Shown piece by piece: positions 1 to 8,291 of a stretch of 42,414 bases of DNA; within the stretch, counting starts at the first letter, position 1, and each line of letters begins with the position of its first letter. Location: NCBI GenBank assembly GCA_944393745.1, contig CALYBD010000019.1, forward strand, positions 1-42,414. Direction: 5' to 3'. Made by a program: the position numbers and the translations under genes. Under the pieces are notes generated by a model. It saw only the letters and a list, made by a program, of their open reading frames with translations, searched no databases and had not been told where the DNA came from. The stretch comes from an uncultured Alphaproteobacteria bacterium. GTDB lineage: Bacteria > Pseudomonadota > Alphaproteobacteria > CAAGCB01 > CAG-977.

Positions 1-345
1 ACAACAGGGAAGTGCAAGAGCTGCTCCAGCGGATACTACCTCAGCGGCGGATCTTGCTATAAAGAAAAATCGTGCGGATCAAACTGCTCTTGGTGCGACA
101 CGACAACAGGGAAGTGCAAAGCCTGCAAGTCCGGATACTCTCTTTGGTCCGGAAAATGTACGCTGGGCGGAGTTAGCCTGGATCCGGTAGGTCCGGTAAA
201 TCCGGTAACACCAAACACTTGCTCCGGAGCTAACAAGCAAAAATGCGGAGACTGCTGCTGTCCGACGGGTAATTCCTGTTCGTATTACAGCAATCTGAAG
301 TATGCAGTGTGTTACTGTACTGCTGTACTTGACAAAATCATATAA
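1..345 (+). CDS. Cysteine-rich repeat protein, 3' end (partial)
   Basis: The reading frame is open from base 1 to TAA at 343-345 (114 residues); the start lies outside the window. It contains two copies of a Cys module about 34 residues apart, of the form TTGKCKxCxSGY. The DNA segment 1-17 recurs at 103-119. A proline/valine linker follows (DPVGPVNPVTP), then a CCC triplet and a Cys-rich tail. The CKSGY and CCC signatures are shared with the proteins at 1418-2329 and 42297-42414, so this is one member of a local family. Such modules resemble disulfide-knotted extracellular domains (furin-like or VSP-like spacing), and an exported surface or periplasmic role is inferred. Specific function is unknown. 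A perfect palindrome follows 16 bases after the stop. Confidence 0.8.
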   Translation, partial: TTGKCKSCSSGYYLSGGSCYKEKSCGSNCSWCDTTTGKCKACKSGYSLWSGKCTLGGVSLDPVGPVNPVTPNTCSGANKQKCGDCCCPTGNSCSYYSNLKYAVCYCTAVLDKII

Positions 346-361
346 TCTCTTTACTTTTCAT

Positions 362-387
362 GCCGGCGGCGGATTAATCCGCCGCCG
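362..387. repeat. Near-perfect palindrome after the Cys-rich gene
   Basis: The arms read CGGCGGCGGAT and ATCCGCCGCCG around a TA centre, so the element folds into a very stable GC-rich hairpin. It lies 16 bases after the stop of the partial Cys-rich gene but has no T run behind it on either strand. It may slow or protect the 3' end rather than act as a classic intrinsic terminator. Confidence 0.6.
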
Positions 388-390
388 TTG

Positions 391-514
391 TACTGGTCGT
401 ACGGACATCAGTTTTTTGGGGTTCTTGCCATTGGCACGACCCAACCCCTGTCCGGAGGACGTTAAGCCTGTGGCGCCGCCACCCTGTCCGGAGGACGTTT
501 TCCCCCTACGGGTA
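391..514. repeat. Intergenic repeat unit, copy 1
   Basis: This ~125-bp unit recurs at 674-800 with scattered substitutions. It opens with a hairpin (ACTG-GTC, loop, GAC-AT-CAGT) followed by six T, then carries GTTCTTGCC, two copies of CTGTCCGGAGGACGTT (GTCC/GGAC hairpins) and CTACGGGTAG. A third copy of only the opening hairpin and T run lies at 516-543. No credible gene is seen here: the open frames lack ribosome sites and family features. Together with 515-1052 it forms the only long gene-free stretch in the window. Confidence 0.75.
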
Positions 515-515
515 G

Positions 516-543
516 TACTGGTCGTACGGACATCAGTTTTTTT
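516..543 (+). repeat. Hairpin-T element, partial repeat copy
   Basis: This copy repeats the first bases of the 391-514 unit (TACTGGTCGTACGGACATCAG, then seven T) and then diverges apart from a short TTCTTGCCG match. The stem is ACTG plus GTC pairing with GAC, AT bulge, CAGT. The T run gives it the look of a weak plus-strand terminator. Confidence 0.6.
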
Positions 544-673
544 ATGATTCTTGCCGCCGGCACAATCTGATCCATGTATCTAAAAGATGTAATCCCCGCA
601 CGGGTAGTGCCCCGTCGGGAGGGCATGATCCCCCTACGGGCTGCTGGTCGCAGGGGGTACTGGCCGTACGGGG

Positions 674-800
674 TACTGGCCGTACGGGCATCAGTTTTTT
701 TGGGGTTCTTGCCGCTAGCACGACCTAATCCCCTGTCGGGAGGACGTTAAGCCTGTGGCGCTGCCACCCTGTCCGGAGGACGTTGTCCCCGTACGGGTAG
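674..800. repeat. Intergenic repeat unit, copy 2
   Basis: This is the second full copy of the unit at 391-514, in the same orientation. Its opening hairpin reads ACTG-GCC, GTACG loop, GGC-AT-CAGT: a T-A pair of copy 1 is replaced by C-G on both arms, which keeps the stem. A partial extra copy of the opening (TACTGGCCGTACGGG) lies at 658-672. The segment 801-1052 holds an AT-rich stretch, a C9 tract and the leader of the gene at 1053. Confidence 0.75.
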
Positions 801-962
801 TACCGCCGGCCGCGTACGGGCGCTGCCACTGTCATAACCGCCACACACATACCCTTTTACGTGTACATCTTTCCCAACCTTTTTCTTTATCTTTTTAAAC
901 AAAAAAGCTTTTTTCATTTTGTTTTTAAAAAATTAGATTGTTACACTTTTGTTACAAATATG

Positions 963-971
963 CCCCCCCCC
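963..971. repeat. Homopolymeric C9 tract upstream of a secreted-protein gene
   Basis: Nine consecutive C lie about 80 bases before the start at 1053, inside otherwise AT-rich DNA. Mono-C tracts upstream of surface-protein genes can change length by slippage and alter promoter spacing. A TTGTTA element at 949-954 and AT-rich -10-like sequences at 982-987 and 1008-1013 surround it, but no well-spaced promoter can be assigned. Confidence 0.55.
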
Positions 972-1052
972 TCCATGTTTTTATAGAAAAGCCTTCTTTA
1001 TTCGCCGGATAATATAAAAATGATAACTTTTTTTAGTCAGGAGGGTACTATC

Positions 1053-1403
1053 ATGAAAAAAATTATCTGTTCACTTGCTTTTGCAACAGCATTAACCGTC
1101 GTTTCTACGGCAAACGCCGCGGTTATGACAAACAATAATAATTTTGATAAATTACAAACCGTTCAAAAAGAATACTGCATAATAACCGTTGACGGAAGAG
1201 AAGACTGTAGCAATTTAAAAAAACCTATCCTTGACCCAATCGTTCCGGTTAATCCCGACCCCGTTGATCCTGTCGTTCCGGTTTTCCCGCGCGATCCGAT
1301 TATCTTTGATCCCGTGACCCCGGTTGTAACGACGGCGACGGTATCGTCCTGTCCTTCCGGAATGACGAAGTCTGCGGACGGCTGTTGCTGCCTTAATAAT
1401 TAA
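1053..1403 (+). CDS. Small secreted Pro/Val-rich protein with C-terminal CCC motif
   Basis: This encodes a 116-residue protein. The ATG at 1053 is preferred over the upstream in-frame 1020 because a strong AGGAGG site sits about 8 bases before it and translation from there gives a clean signal peptide (MKKIICSLAFATALTVVSTANAA). The mature part has two cysteines, then a low-complexity run of DP(V/I)xPV repeats (about residues 55-92), and ends in CPSGMTKSADGCCCLNN. That ending matches the CPSG...GCCC module of the next gene, 14 bases downstream, so the two probably form an operon. An extracytoplasmic linker-type protein is inferred; no catalytic motif is visible. The C9 tract upstream may affect its expression. 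Confidence 0.8.
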   Translation: MKKIICSLAFATALTVVSTANAAVMTNNNNFDKLQTVQKEYCIITVDGREDCSNLKKPILDPIVPVNPDPVDPVVPVFPRDPIIFDPVTPVVTTATVSSCPSGMTKSADGCCCLNN

Positions 1404-1417
1404 CAAGGAGCACTATC

Positions 1418-2329
1418 ATGAAACAATACCTGCTTTTATTGGCGGGGCTGATGATATTGGCTCCGTACGGCCAGGCTGACGCCAAAGCCGTTAAATTAGG
1501 ACGCGGAAACGCTTACTCCGTTGCCGCCGATGCCAACTTGAACACCGGCGCTAACGATACGCAGCTTAAAAAAGGAGAATGCGAAACAAACGAAGAATGT
1601 CCCAGCGACAAAAAGTGCATGGGTTATAAATGCGTCGACGTTTGTACTCAACCGACGCCCCGACCGGGCATGACGATGGCTCGTATCTGCGGCGGCAGAA
1701 AATGTATCACGGATCCGGACACGCCGCACGCATTCAAATGCGTAGACAGCTGTTATAATGTTGTGTGCAAGTCGGGATATACGACAGAAGTGACCAGTAA
1801 CGGCTGTTGTTGCGTAGCGACTTCCTGTCCTTCGGGGCAGAGGTTGGAAAACGGCAAGTGTGTTGCCAACTGCACCGGCGTAACATGCAAATCCGGTTAC
1901 AAAGCGGTATCCAATTCTACCGGCTGCTGCTGCGAAGCGGATACGCCGACGTGTTCGGCGGCGCAGGTTTACCACCCGACACTGAAAAAATGTGTTGCGA
2001 AGGTATGTCCTGCCAACTGTGCCGATATGTGCTCTAAAGGATACTGCACAAGCTGTAAGGCCGGATATACTTTGGGCAGCGACGGTATGTGTAAATCTAC
2101 GGGCCTCAAAGTGTGTTCTGTAGGCTGCCAGACGTGTAACACATCAACCGGAAAATGCTCCGCATGTAAATCCGGCTATGACCTGAAAAACGGAAATTGT
2201 TATGCGTTAGCGATTGACCGCACTTGCACGCAAGTACCGGGACGCGGGTGCTGTACTGCGGCCCAGCTGGCAGATCCGAATGCGCTTTGTTTCCAAACAA
2301 ACGTAATAGATGCACCGGCGTTACATTAA
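1418..2329 (+). CDS. Secreted cysteine-rich repeat protein
   Basis: A protein of 303 residues starts at ATG 1418 behind AAGGAG. It opens with a signal peptide (MKQYLLLLAGLMILAPYGQADA). The mature chain is made of Cys modules: ECPSDKKCMGYKC near residue 60, then CKSGYTTEVTSNGCCCV and CKSGYKAVSNSTGCCCE (about residues 117-175), then CxxCxxGYC-CKAGY and CQTCNTSTGKCSACKSGY (about 197-258). A CC pair is near the C terminus. With dozens of cysteines and a signal peptide, export followed by disulfide formation is likely. It shares modules with the partial proteins at both window edges. No enzyme motif was found; adhesion or surface structure is only a guess. A strong terminator follows directly. Confidence 0.88.
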   Translation: MKQYLLLLAGLMILAPYGQADAKAVKLGRGNAYSVAADANLNTGANDTQLKKGECETNEECPSDKKCMGYKCVDVCTQPTPRPGMTMARICGGRKCITDPDTPHAFKCVDSCYNVVCKSGYTTEVTSNGCCCVATSCPSGQRLENGKCVANCTGVTCKSGYKAVSNSTGCCCEADTPTCSAAQVYHPTLKKCVAKVCPANCADMCSKGYCTSCKAGYTLGSDGMCKSTGLKVCSVGCQTCNTSTGKCSACKSGYDLKNGNCYALAIDRTCTQVPGRGCCTAAQLADPNALCFQTNVIDAPALH

Positions 2330-2338
2330 CCGAATGAC

Positions 2339-2370
2339 AAACAGCGGGGAAATTCCCCGCTGTTTTTTTT
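2339..2370 (+). terminator. Intrinsic terminator of the Cys-rich operon
   Basis: The stem AAACAGCGGGG pairs with CCCCGCTGTTT across a short AAATT loop and is followed by eight T, about 10 bases after the stop at 2329. Confidence 0.92.
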
Positions 2371-2380
2371 GCCGCCCCAT

Positions 2381-2410
2381 AAAAAAAGCGGAGAAGAAGT
2401 CTCCGCTTTA
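2381..2410 (-). terminator. Intrinsic terminator after serC
   Basis: On the minus strand the stem AAAGCGGAGA/TCTCCGCTTT is followed by a T run (A run at 2381-2387 on plus). It lies 15 bases beyond the serC stop, back to back with the plus-strand terminator at 2339. Confidence 0.9.
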
Positions 2411-2425
2411 TCTGTTATTGATCGG

Positions 2426-3580
2426 TTATTTTTCTTTTATCCGGTCATAGGCCCAATCCAGCCACGGGCACAATTTGCGTACATCGTCCGTTTCAACCGT
2501 CGTGCCGCACCAAAAACGCAGTCCGGCCGGCGCGTCTTTATAGGCATTGCAGTCAAAAGCAACCCCTTCATCGCCCAACAGTTTGACCATTTTCTTTATA
2601 ATTTCTTTTTGTTCTTCGGCCGTTTTTTTCTGAAACCAATCGGCCTTGATCGACAGGCAAACGGACGTATTTGACCGATATGCCGGCTCTTGTGCCAAAA
2701 ATGCCGCCCAATCCGATTTCGAAACAAAATCCTGCAAAACCTGAAAATTTTGTTTTGAACGCGCAATCATACCTTTCAAACCGCCGACGGATTTTGCCCA
2801 GTTCAGCGCGTCAATCACGTCTTCCACACACATCATGGACGGCGTATTGATCGTATCGCCGATAAAAATGCCTTCGTTTAATTTGCCGTTCGCCGTCATG
2901 CGGAACAATTTCGGCATCGGCCAGGACGGTGTATAGCTTTCCAAGCGTTCCACCGCCCGCGGGCTGAGAATTAAAACACCGTGGGCCCCTTCTCCGCCCA
3001 GAGCTTTTTGCCAGGAAAACGTCACAACGTCCAGCTTATCCCACGGCAGATCCATGGCAAACGCCGCGGACGTCGCATCACAAATCGTCAGCCCCGTCCG
3101 GTCTGCGGCAATCCAGTTGCCGTCCGGCACGCAAACACCGGAAGTCGTCCCGTTCCAAGTAAAAACAATATCCCGGTCTTTATCAGCCTGCGTTAAATCC
3201 GGCAGCTGTCCGTAAGGCGCATCAAATACGCGCACATCGGTCAGTTTTAACTGTTTGACAACGTCCGTGACCCAGCCTTTGCCGAACGATTCCCAAGAAA
3301 ACATATCAACGCCCCTTGCCCCCAGCAAAGACCACAAAGCCGCCTCGACCGCCCCGGTATCCGATCCCGGCATAATCCCCAGGCGATAAGTATTCGGCAC
3401 TTGTAAAACTTCCTTCATCAAATCAATTGCCAGCTTCAGCCGTGAACGCCCTAAAGCCGAACGATGCGAACGTCCTAAAACAGTCGTATCCAAAACATCT
3501 GCCGTCCACCCCGGGCGTTTGGCGCACGGACCGGAAGAAAAATGCGGACAATCCGGCTTTTCAACAGGTTTTTGAATCAT
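2426..3580 (-). CDS. serC: Phosphoserine aminotransferase
   Basis: The product (384 residues) is a PLP enzyme that makes 3-phosphoserine from 3-phosphohydroxypyruvate and glutamate in serine synthesis; the same family also serves pyridoxal phosphate synthesis. The sequence matches the divergent SerC type of Alphaproteobacteria and Methanosarcina (TIGR01365-like). It has PDCPHFSSGPCAKRPGW at the N terminus, LGRSHRSALGRSRL near 35-48, GIMPGSDTGA near 68, the pyridine-binding Asp in ICDAT (D168) and the Schiff-base lysine in SWQKALGGEG (K192). The start is ATG 3580 with an AAGAGA-type site. It lies 15 bases downstream of glmM and may be cotranscribed with it. No serA is present nearby. Confidence 0.93.
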   Translation of the reverse strand: MIQKPVEKPDCPHFSSGPCAKRPGWTADVLDTTVLGRSHRSALGRSRLKLAIDLMKEVLQVPNTYRLGIMPGSDTGAVEAALWSLLGARGVDMFSWESFGKGWVTDVVKQLKLTDVRVFDAPYGQLPDLTQADKDRDIVFTWNGTTSGVCVPDGNWIAADRTGLTICDATSAAFAMDLPWDKLDVVTFSWQKALGGEGAHGVLILSPRAVERLESYTPSWPMPKLFRMTANGKLNEGIFIGDTINTPSMMCVEDVIDALNWAKSVGGLKGMIARSKQNFQVLQDFVSKSDWAAFLAQEPAYRSNTSVCLSIKADWFQKKTAEEQKEIIKKMVKLLGDEGVAFDCNAYKDAPAGLRFWCGTTVETDDVRKLCPWLDWAYDRIKEK

Positions 3581-3595
3581 CTCTTTTTTCCTTTT

Positions 3596-4975
3596 TTATA
3601 AATGAGCTTCCAACGCTTTGACTTCGCCGATCAACGTCTGCGCTATCTCTTCGGCCATAGCGGAAATCCGCGCTTCGTCTTCGCCTTCCAACATAATGCG
3701 AATCAACGGTTCCGTTCCGGAAGGACGAATCAATAAACGACCGTCGTCCCCCAAAGATCGTTCCGTTTTATCAATGACGATTTTAACCGCATCACTGTCC
3801 AAAGCCGCTTTGGCCAAAGCACGGTCCGACAAACGAACATTTTTTAACAACTGCGGCACCGGTTCAAACAAATGCATGACTTCGCTGACGGCCTTTCTTT
3901 CCGCAACGACGGCGGCGCAGACCTGCAGCGCGGCGACCAGACCGTCCCCTGTCGTCGAATGTTCGCCCAAAATCAAATGCCCGGATTGTTCGCCGCCCAG
4001 GTTATATCCGTCCGCACGCATTTTTTCAACAACATACCGGTCACCGACCTGTGTACGAATATGTTTCATGCCGTTGGCTTTTAAGTATCTTTCCAATCCC
4101 AGATTGGACATCACCGTTGTGACAACGCCGTTGCCTTTCAGAATGCCGGATTTTTTCCATTCGCGGCTGATCAACGCCAAAATCTGATCGCCGTCAATAA
4201 CCTGACCTTTTTCGTCACAGACAATCAAACGATCCGCATCTCCGTCCAAAGCAATACCGATATCCGCCCCGCTTAAAATAACTTCGCTGCACATACGGTC
4301 GGTATGCACCGCGCCGCAGCCGGCATTAATGTTGCGCCCGTCCGGATCAATGCCGATTGAAATGACTTCCGCCCCCAATTCATACAGCACCGTCGGCGCA
4401 ACGCGGTAAGACGCACCGTTTGCACAATCCAGAACGACTTTCAATCCGTCCAACCGCTTACCGCGCGGAAAAGTATTTTTGACATATTCGATATAACGTC
4501 CGACAGCATCATCTAAACGCTTTGCCTGTCCGATCTGCGAAGACGGCGACAGGCAATCCTTCGTATCGCCGAAAACGCGTTCTTCGATTTCCAGTTCCAT
4601 TTCATCGGACAACTTGTACCCGTCGGGGCCGAAAAATTTAATGCCGTTGTCTTCGTACGGATTATGTGAAGCGGAAATCACAACCCCTAGATCGGCGCGC
4701 ATCGAACGCGTCAGCATGGCAACCGCCGGCGTCGGCATCGGCCCTAACAGCAAAACGTCCATACCGACCGCCGTAAATCCGGCCGTCAAAGCGGATTCGA
4801 TCATATATCCGGACAAACGAGTATCTTTGCCGATCACAACCTGTCTGCGGTGATCGCCGCGTTTAAACAAAGACCCGGCCGCAATCCCCAGACGCAAAGC
4901 AATTTCCGCCGTCATCGGTTCCTGGTTGGCTTTGCCTCTGACCCCGTCCGTTCCGAATAGTTTCCGTACCGCCAT
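3596..4975 (-). CDS. glmM: Phosphoglucosamine mutase
   Basis: This 459-residue enzyme converts glucosamine-6-phosphate to glucosamine-1-phosphate, feeding UDP-GlcNAc for peptidoglycan and LPS. ATG 4975 was chosen: AAGGAG lies just upstream and the N terminus then reads [14 protein letters not shown], standard for GlmM; the in-frame ATG at 4993 would place the ribosome site inside the gene. Visible motifs are the phosphoserine loop ISASHNP (S103), the metal loop DGDADR (D244, D246, D248), GGEQSGH near 330 and the phosphate-binding RPSGTEP near 420. The ftsH-glmM order is common in proteobacteria. Confidence 0.96.
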   Translation of the reverse strand: MAVRKLFGTDGVRGKANQEPMTAEIALRLGIAAGSLFKRGDHRRQVVIGKDTRLSGYMIESALTAGFTAVGMDVLLLGPMPTPAVAMLTRSMRADLGVVISASHNPYEDNGIKFFGPDGYKLSDEMELEIEERVFGDTKDCLSPSSQIGQAKRLDDAVGRYIEYVKNTFPRGKRLDGLKVVLDCANGASYRVAPTVLYELGAEVISIGIDPDGRNINAGCGAVHTDRMCSEVILSGADIGIALDGDADRLIVCDEKGQVIDGDQILALISREWKKSGILKGNGVVTTVMSNLGLERYLKANGMKHIRTQVGDRYVVEKMRADGYNLGGEQSGHLILGEHSTTGDGLVAALQVCAAVVAERKAVSEVMHLFEPVPQLLKNVRLSDRALAKAALDSDAVKIVIDKTERSLGDDGRLLIRPSGTEPLIRIMLEGEDEARISAMAEEIAQTLIGEVKALEAHL

Positions 4976-5081
4976 ATCAAACTCCTTAAACATTTTTTCA
5001 ACGGTTCAAGCCTGTCGGAAATGTTTTACCAAATCCGGCAGGGTGTGCAATACACTTTCTGTTACAAAATATACGATTGTT

Positions 5082-7010
5082 TTATTCCGTTTTTGAAGAA
5101 TCGTCCGTATCCGTTTTTTCCGTTTCATCGGAATTTTCCGGTTTTTGATCAACAACGGGATCCGTAATCGGCACCGTTGAACGCGCCGAAACGTGAACCC
5201 CCGGTTCTTCGCGCGTAATTTCTTCCCCGCGTAACAGAGCTTTCACCTCTTCCGCCGTCAACGTTTCATATTCCAAAAGCCCCTGAGCAATCTTTTCCAG
5301 ATCGTCACGCTTTTCCTTTAAAATCCGGCGGCAGCTTTCATAAGCTTCTTCGACCAAAGACTTAATTTCGGCATCAACCTTTGCCGCCAATTCTTCGGAT
5401 ACGTTTTTGCGCTGCGTCAAAGAATATCCCAAAAAGACTTCGCCGTCCGGTTCTTCAATGGCGATCGGGCCGATTTCCTTATTCATGCCCCATTGCGTGA
5501 CCATATTGCGCGCAATATTTGTTGCCACACGAATATCCTGCGACGCGCCGGTTGAAATGTTGTCCGCGCCGAAAATCATTTCTTCGGCGACACGTCCCCC
5601 GAAACAAATCCCCATACGTTCCTTTAAATAAATATAAGACCGCGAATCTTTGTCGTCCGTCGGCAAAGACATCGTCACGCCCAATGCCCGCCCGCGCGGA
5701 ATAATCGTTACTTTGTGCAGCGGATCGGAATGCGGCGATTCCAAAATCATCAAAGCGTGTCCGGCTTCGTGATACGCGGTCATTTTTTTGTCTTCTTCGG
5801 TCATGATATGGGATTTGCGTTCAGCCCCCATCATAACTTTATCCTTGGCATATTCAAATTCCGCCATTGTCACGACACGCTTGTTGCGCCGCGCGGCCAG
5901 CAAAGCCGCTTCATTGACCAAATTAGCCAGATCCGCGCCGGAAAAACCGGGCGTTCCGCGCGCGATTTTCATCACGTCAACGTCAGGCCCCATCGGACTT
6001 TTTTTCATATGAACGCGCAAAATCTTTTCACGGCCGGCCAGATCGGGATTCGGCACGACAACCTGTCTGTCAAAACGTCCCGGTCGCAGCAAAGCCGGAT
6101 CCAAAACGTCGGGACGGTTGGTCGCGGCAATCAGAATAACGGCTTCGTTCGTATCAAATCCGTCCATTTCGACCAACAACTGGTTCAATGTCTGTTCGCG
6201 TTCATCGTTGCCCCCGCCCAATCCGGCGCCGCGGTGCCGACCGACCGCATCAATTTCGTCAATAAAGACCAGACACGGCGCATGCTTTTTGGCCTGTTCA
6301 AACATATCACGTACACGCGACGCCCCGACACCGACAAACATTTCCACGAAATCAGATCCCGAAATCGTAAAGAACGGCACGTTTGCTTCGCCCGCGATTG
6401 CTTTGGCCAAAAGGGTTTTCCCCGTCCCCGGAGGCCCGACCAGCAAAACGCCGCGGGGAATTTTACCGCCCAAGCGCTGGAAACGCGGCGGATCCTTTAA
6501 AAAATCAACGATTTCGACCAGATCGTCTTTTGCTTCGTCAATACCGGCAACATCGTCAAAAGTAACTTTCCCCTGCCCTTCCAGCATACGGGCGCGCGAC
6601 TTGCCGAAGCTCATCGCTTTGCCGTTGCCGGCCGCCATCTGGCGCATAAAAAATATCCAGATTCCGATAAATAAAATAAACGGCAGCCAATAAAACAGTC
6701 CGCTCCAAAAAGAAGAGCTTTCCCCTTCGGGCGGTACGGCCGTCACGCGAACATCTTTATCCAGCAGTCTGTCAACCAATCCCGAATCATCAGGCGCATA
6801 AAGGGCAAATTTCTGCCCGTCGGTCAAAACACCGGCAATTTTGTTGCCCTGTAAAACGACCTCCTGAACTTTACCTTCATCAACCTGCCGGGTAAATTCG
6901 GAAAAAGCCATCATCACATGGTTTTTGGACGGAGACACTTCCTGAAAAGCGTCAAAAAGCGTAAACAGCAAAACACCGACAATCAGCCAAACAAATATAT
7001 TTTTACTCAC
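5082..7010 (-). CDS. ftsH: ATP-dependent zinc metalloprotease FtsH
   Basis: This 642-residue inner-membrane AAA+ protease degrades misfolded membrane proteins and regulatory substrates. It has one N-terminal membrane helix (about residues 5-20), a periplasmic segment and a second helix (about 103-121). The AAA module carries Walker A GPPGTGKT (192-199), Walker [10 protein letters not shown] (246-254) and the second region of homology near 298-315. The protease site HEAGH is at 414-418, with a further Asp ligand in STGASQD. The C-terminal tail is acidic and Ser/Thr-rich. Translation probably starts at GTG 7010 behind AAGG. It follows tilS by 15 bases, so the pair is likely cotranscribed. Confidence 0.97.
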   Translation of the reverse strand: MSKNIFVWLIVGVLLFTLFDAFQEVSPSKNHVMMAFSEFTRQVDEGKVQEVVLQGNKIAGVLTDGQKFALYAPDDSGLVDRLLDKDVRVTAVPPEGESSSFWSGLFYWLPFILFIGIWIFFMRQMAAGNGKAMSFGKSRARMLEGQGKVTFDDVAGIDEAKDDLVEIVDFLKDPPRFQRLGGKIPRGVLLVGPPGTGKTLLAKAIAGEANVPFFTISGSDFVEMFVGVGASRVRDMFEQAKKHAPCLVFIDEIDAVGRHRGAGLGGGNDEREQTLNQLLVEMDGFDTNEAVILIAATNRPDVLDPALLRPGRFDRQVVVPNPDLAGREKILRVHMKKSPMGPDVDVMKIARGTPGFSGADLANLVNEAALLAARRNKRVVTMAEFEYAKDKVMMGAERKSHIMTEEDKKMTAYHEAGHALMILESPHSDPLHKVTIIPRGRALGVTMSLPTDDKDSRSYIYLKERMGICFGGRVAEEMIFGADNISTGASQDIRVATNIARNMVTQWGMNKEIGPIAIEEPDGEVFLGYSLTQRKNVSEELAAKVDAEIKSLVEEAYESCRRILKEKRDDLEKIAQGLLEYETLTAEEVKALLRGEEITREEPGVHVSARSTVPITDPVVDQKPENSDETEKTDTDDSSKTE

Positions 7011-7025
7011 CTTAACCGCCTTATC

Positions 7026-8291
7026 CTATATAACCGGGCACGTCCACTGCGCCGTTTCGCATAACAAAGAATGCGGCGTAAACATGACCTGACAAGTTGT
7101 TGTTGTACGTTTATACCCTAAATGCGGCACAATAAAAAGCCCTTCGTTGTCAAAAAGTGCCGGTAAAACAAAAAAAGCCCGTTTGGGAAAAGATTTTTTT
7201 GCCGCCAAACGCTGTTCCAACGGGCCGACCGTTATTTTAAAAGGCAGCGGTTTTTCTAAAAAAAACGAAAATCTGTCCCAAGAAAAACGCTGTTCGTTCA
7301 TAACCGTTACGGGCTTTGGCAAATCATGCAATTCCCTCCAGATCAGAATTTGTCCCTTTACCGAAGGAGCAAGGCGGCACCCGCCCAGCGTTGCCCCGCG
7401 AAAAGAAGCGGAACATATTTTGTCCGCCAGCGCCGCCAGCGAATCCGAACGCGGCGCGTACGGTCTGTCGGCAACAAAGCGTAAAAAATCCCCCAGACAA
7501 AACAACGCCGTATCCAAATCCAGCTCCTGAAAAGCGCCTTGTTGAAACAACAAATATCCTTTATCCGATTTGACAACGTTTTTTTGAATAAAAGAAGCTG
7601 CCTTTTCTTCCAGCTTTCGCCGTTCGGCACCGTAACGCAGCGTTTGTTCAAAAGCTTCGTCTATCTGTCGCGGCGTTAAAGTCCGACGCAGACGGCCGCG
7701 GTCAAAATCATTGCTCAGATTCGTTTCGTCTTCCACCCAGGATTGAGAATAAAAACGATTGTACGCCCGCAAATCTGCCGGTGCAACCCCCAGAAGCGGC
7801 CTTAAAATCCGTCCGAAATCCGTCAAACGAACGGCAGACATACCGGCCAACCCGACCGGCCCGCTGTTTTTCGCCCGGCGAATTAAAAATGTTTCGGCCT
7901 GATCCTGACGGTGGTGTCCCAGCAAAAGCGCCCGACACCCTTCCTGACGGCAGGCTGCGGACAACAGGCGATATCTGGCATCGCGCGCCGCCTGTTCAAT
8001 ACCGTGCAACGGTTTTTCGCCCGTCCATGTTAAAATCCGACGGTCAATTCCGCGTTGCGCCAACCGATCCGCCGTCAGACGCGCCTGGCGTGCGGAACAG
8101 GGCCGTAGGCCATGATCCACGATCAGCGCCAACAAATCCCCGCCGTACTGACGAACAAAATGATCAGCCAACAGGCACAAAGCCATACTGTCTGCCCCGC
8201 CGGAAACGGCGACGGCAATTTTTTCGCCGTTTGGAAAACCAAACGACTTCATCGCCTTTTCAAAAACGGCTCTGGTCTGCGTTACGGACAT
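7026..8291 (-). CDS. tilS: tRNA(Ile)-lysidine synthase
   Basis: TilS modifies C34 of the CAU-anticodon isoleucine tRNA to lysidine, switching its reading from AUG to AUA. The 421-residue protein has the PP-loop SGGADS (30-35), the RDARYRLL segment near 128 and LGHHRQDQAETFLIRR near 142, all typical of the family. The C-terminal half is weakly conserved, as usual for TilS. Its start overlaps the 3' end of cpoB by 10 bases, which suggests translational coupling. An ATG at 8291 is used; no strong ribosome site is needed given the overlap. Confidence 0.94.
   Translation of the reverse strand: MSVTQTRAVFEKAMKSFGFPNGEKIAVAVSGGADSMALCLLADHFVRQYGGDLLALIVDHGLRPCSARQARLTADRLAQRGIDRRILTWTGEKPLHGIEQAARDARYRLLSAACRQEGCRALLLGHHRQDQAETFLIRRAKNSGPVGLAGMSAVRLTDFGRILRPLLGVAPADLRAYNRFYSQSWVEDETNLSNDFDRGRLRRTLTPRQIDEAFEQTLRYGAERRKLEEKAASFIQKNVVKSDKGYLLFQQGAFQELDLDTALFCLGDFLRFVADRPYAPRSDSLAALADKICSASFRGATLGGCRLAPSVKGQILIWRELHDLPKPVTVMNEQRFSWDRFSFFLEKPLPFKITVGPLEQRLAAKKSFPKRAFFVLPALFDNEGLFIVPHLGYKRTTTTCQVMFTPHSLLCETAQWTCPVI

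Noticed and set aside
302-547. 81-codon open frame over the repeat region
   Set aside because: It begins inside the partial Cys-rich gene, has no ribosome site, and runs through repeated hairpins; no signal peptide or family pattern.
5715-6500. 261-codon antisense frame over ftsH
   Set aside because: It is a shadow of the strongly conserved FtsH frame; the translation has no domain and no ribosome site.
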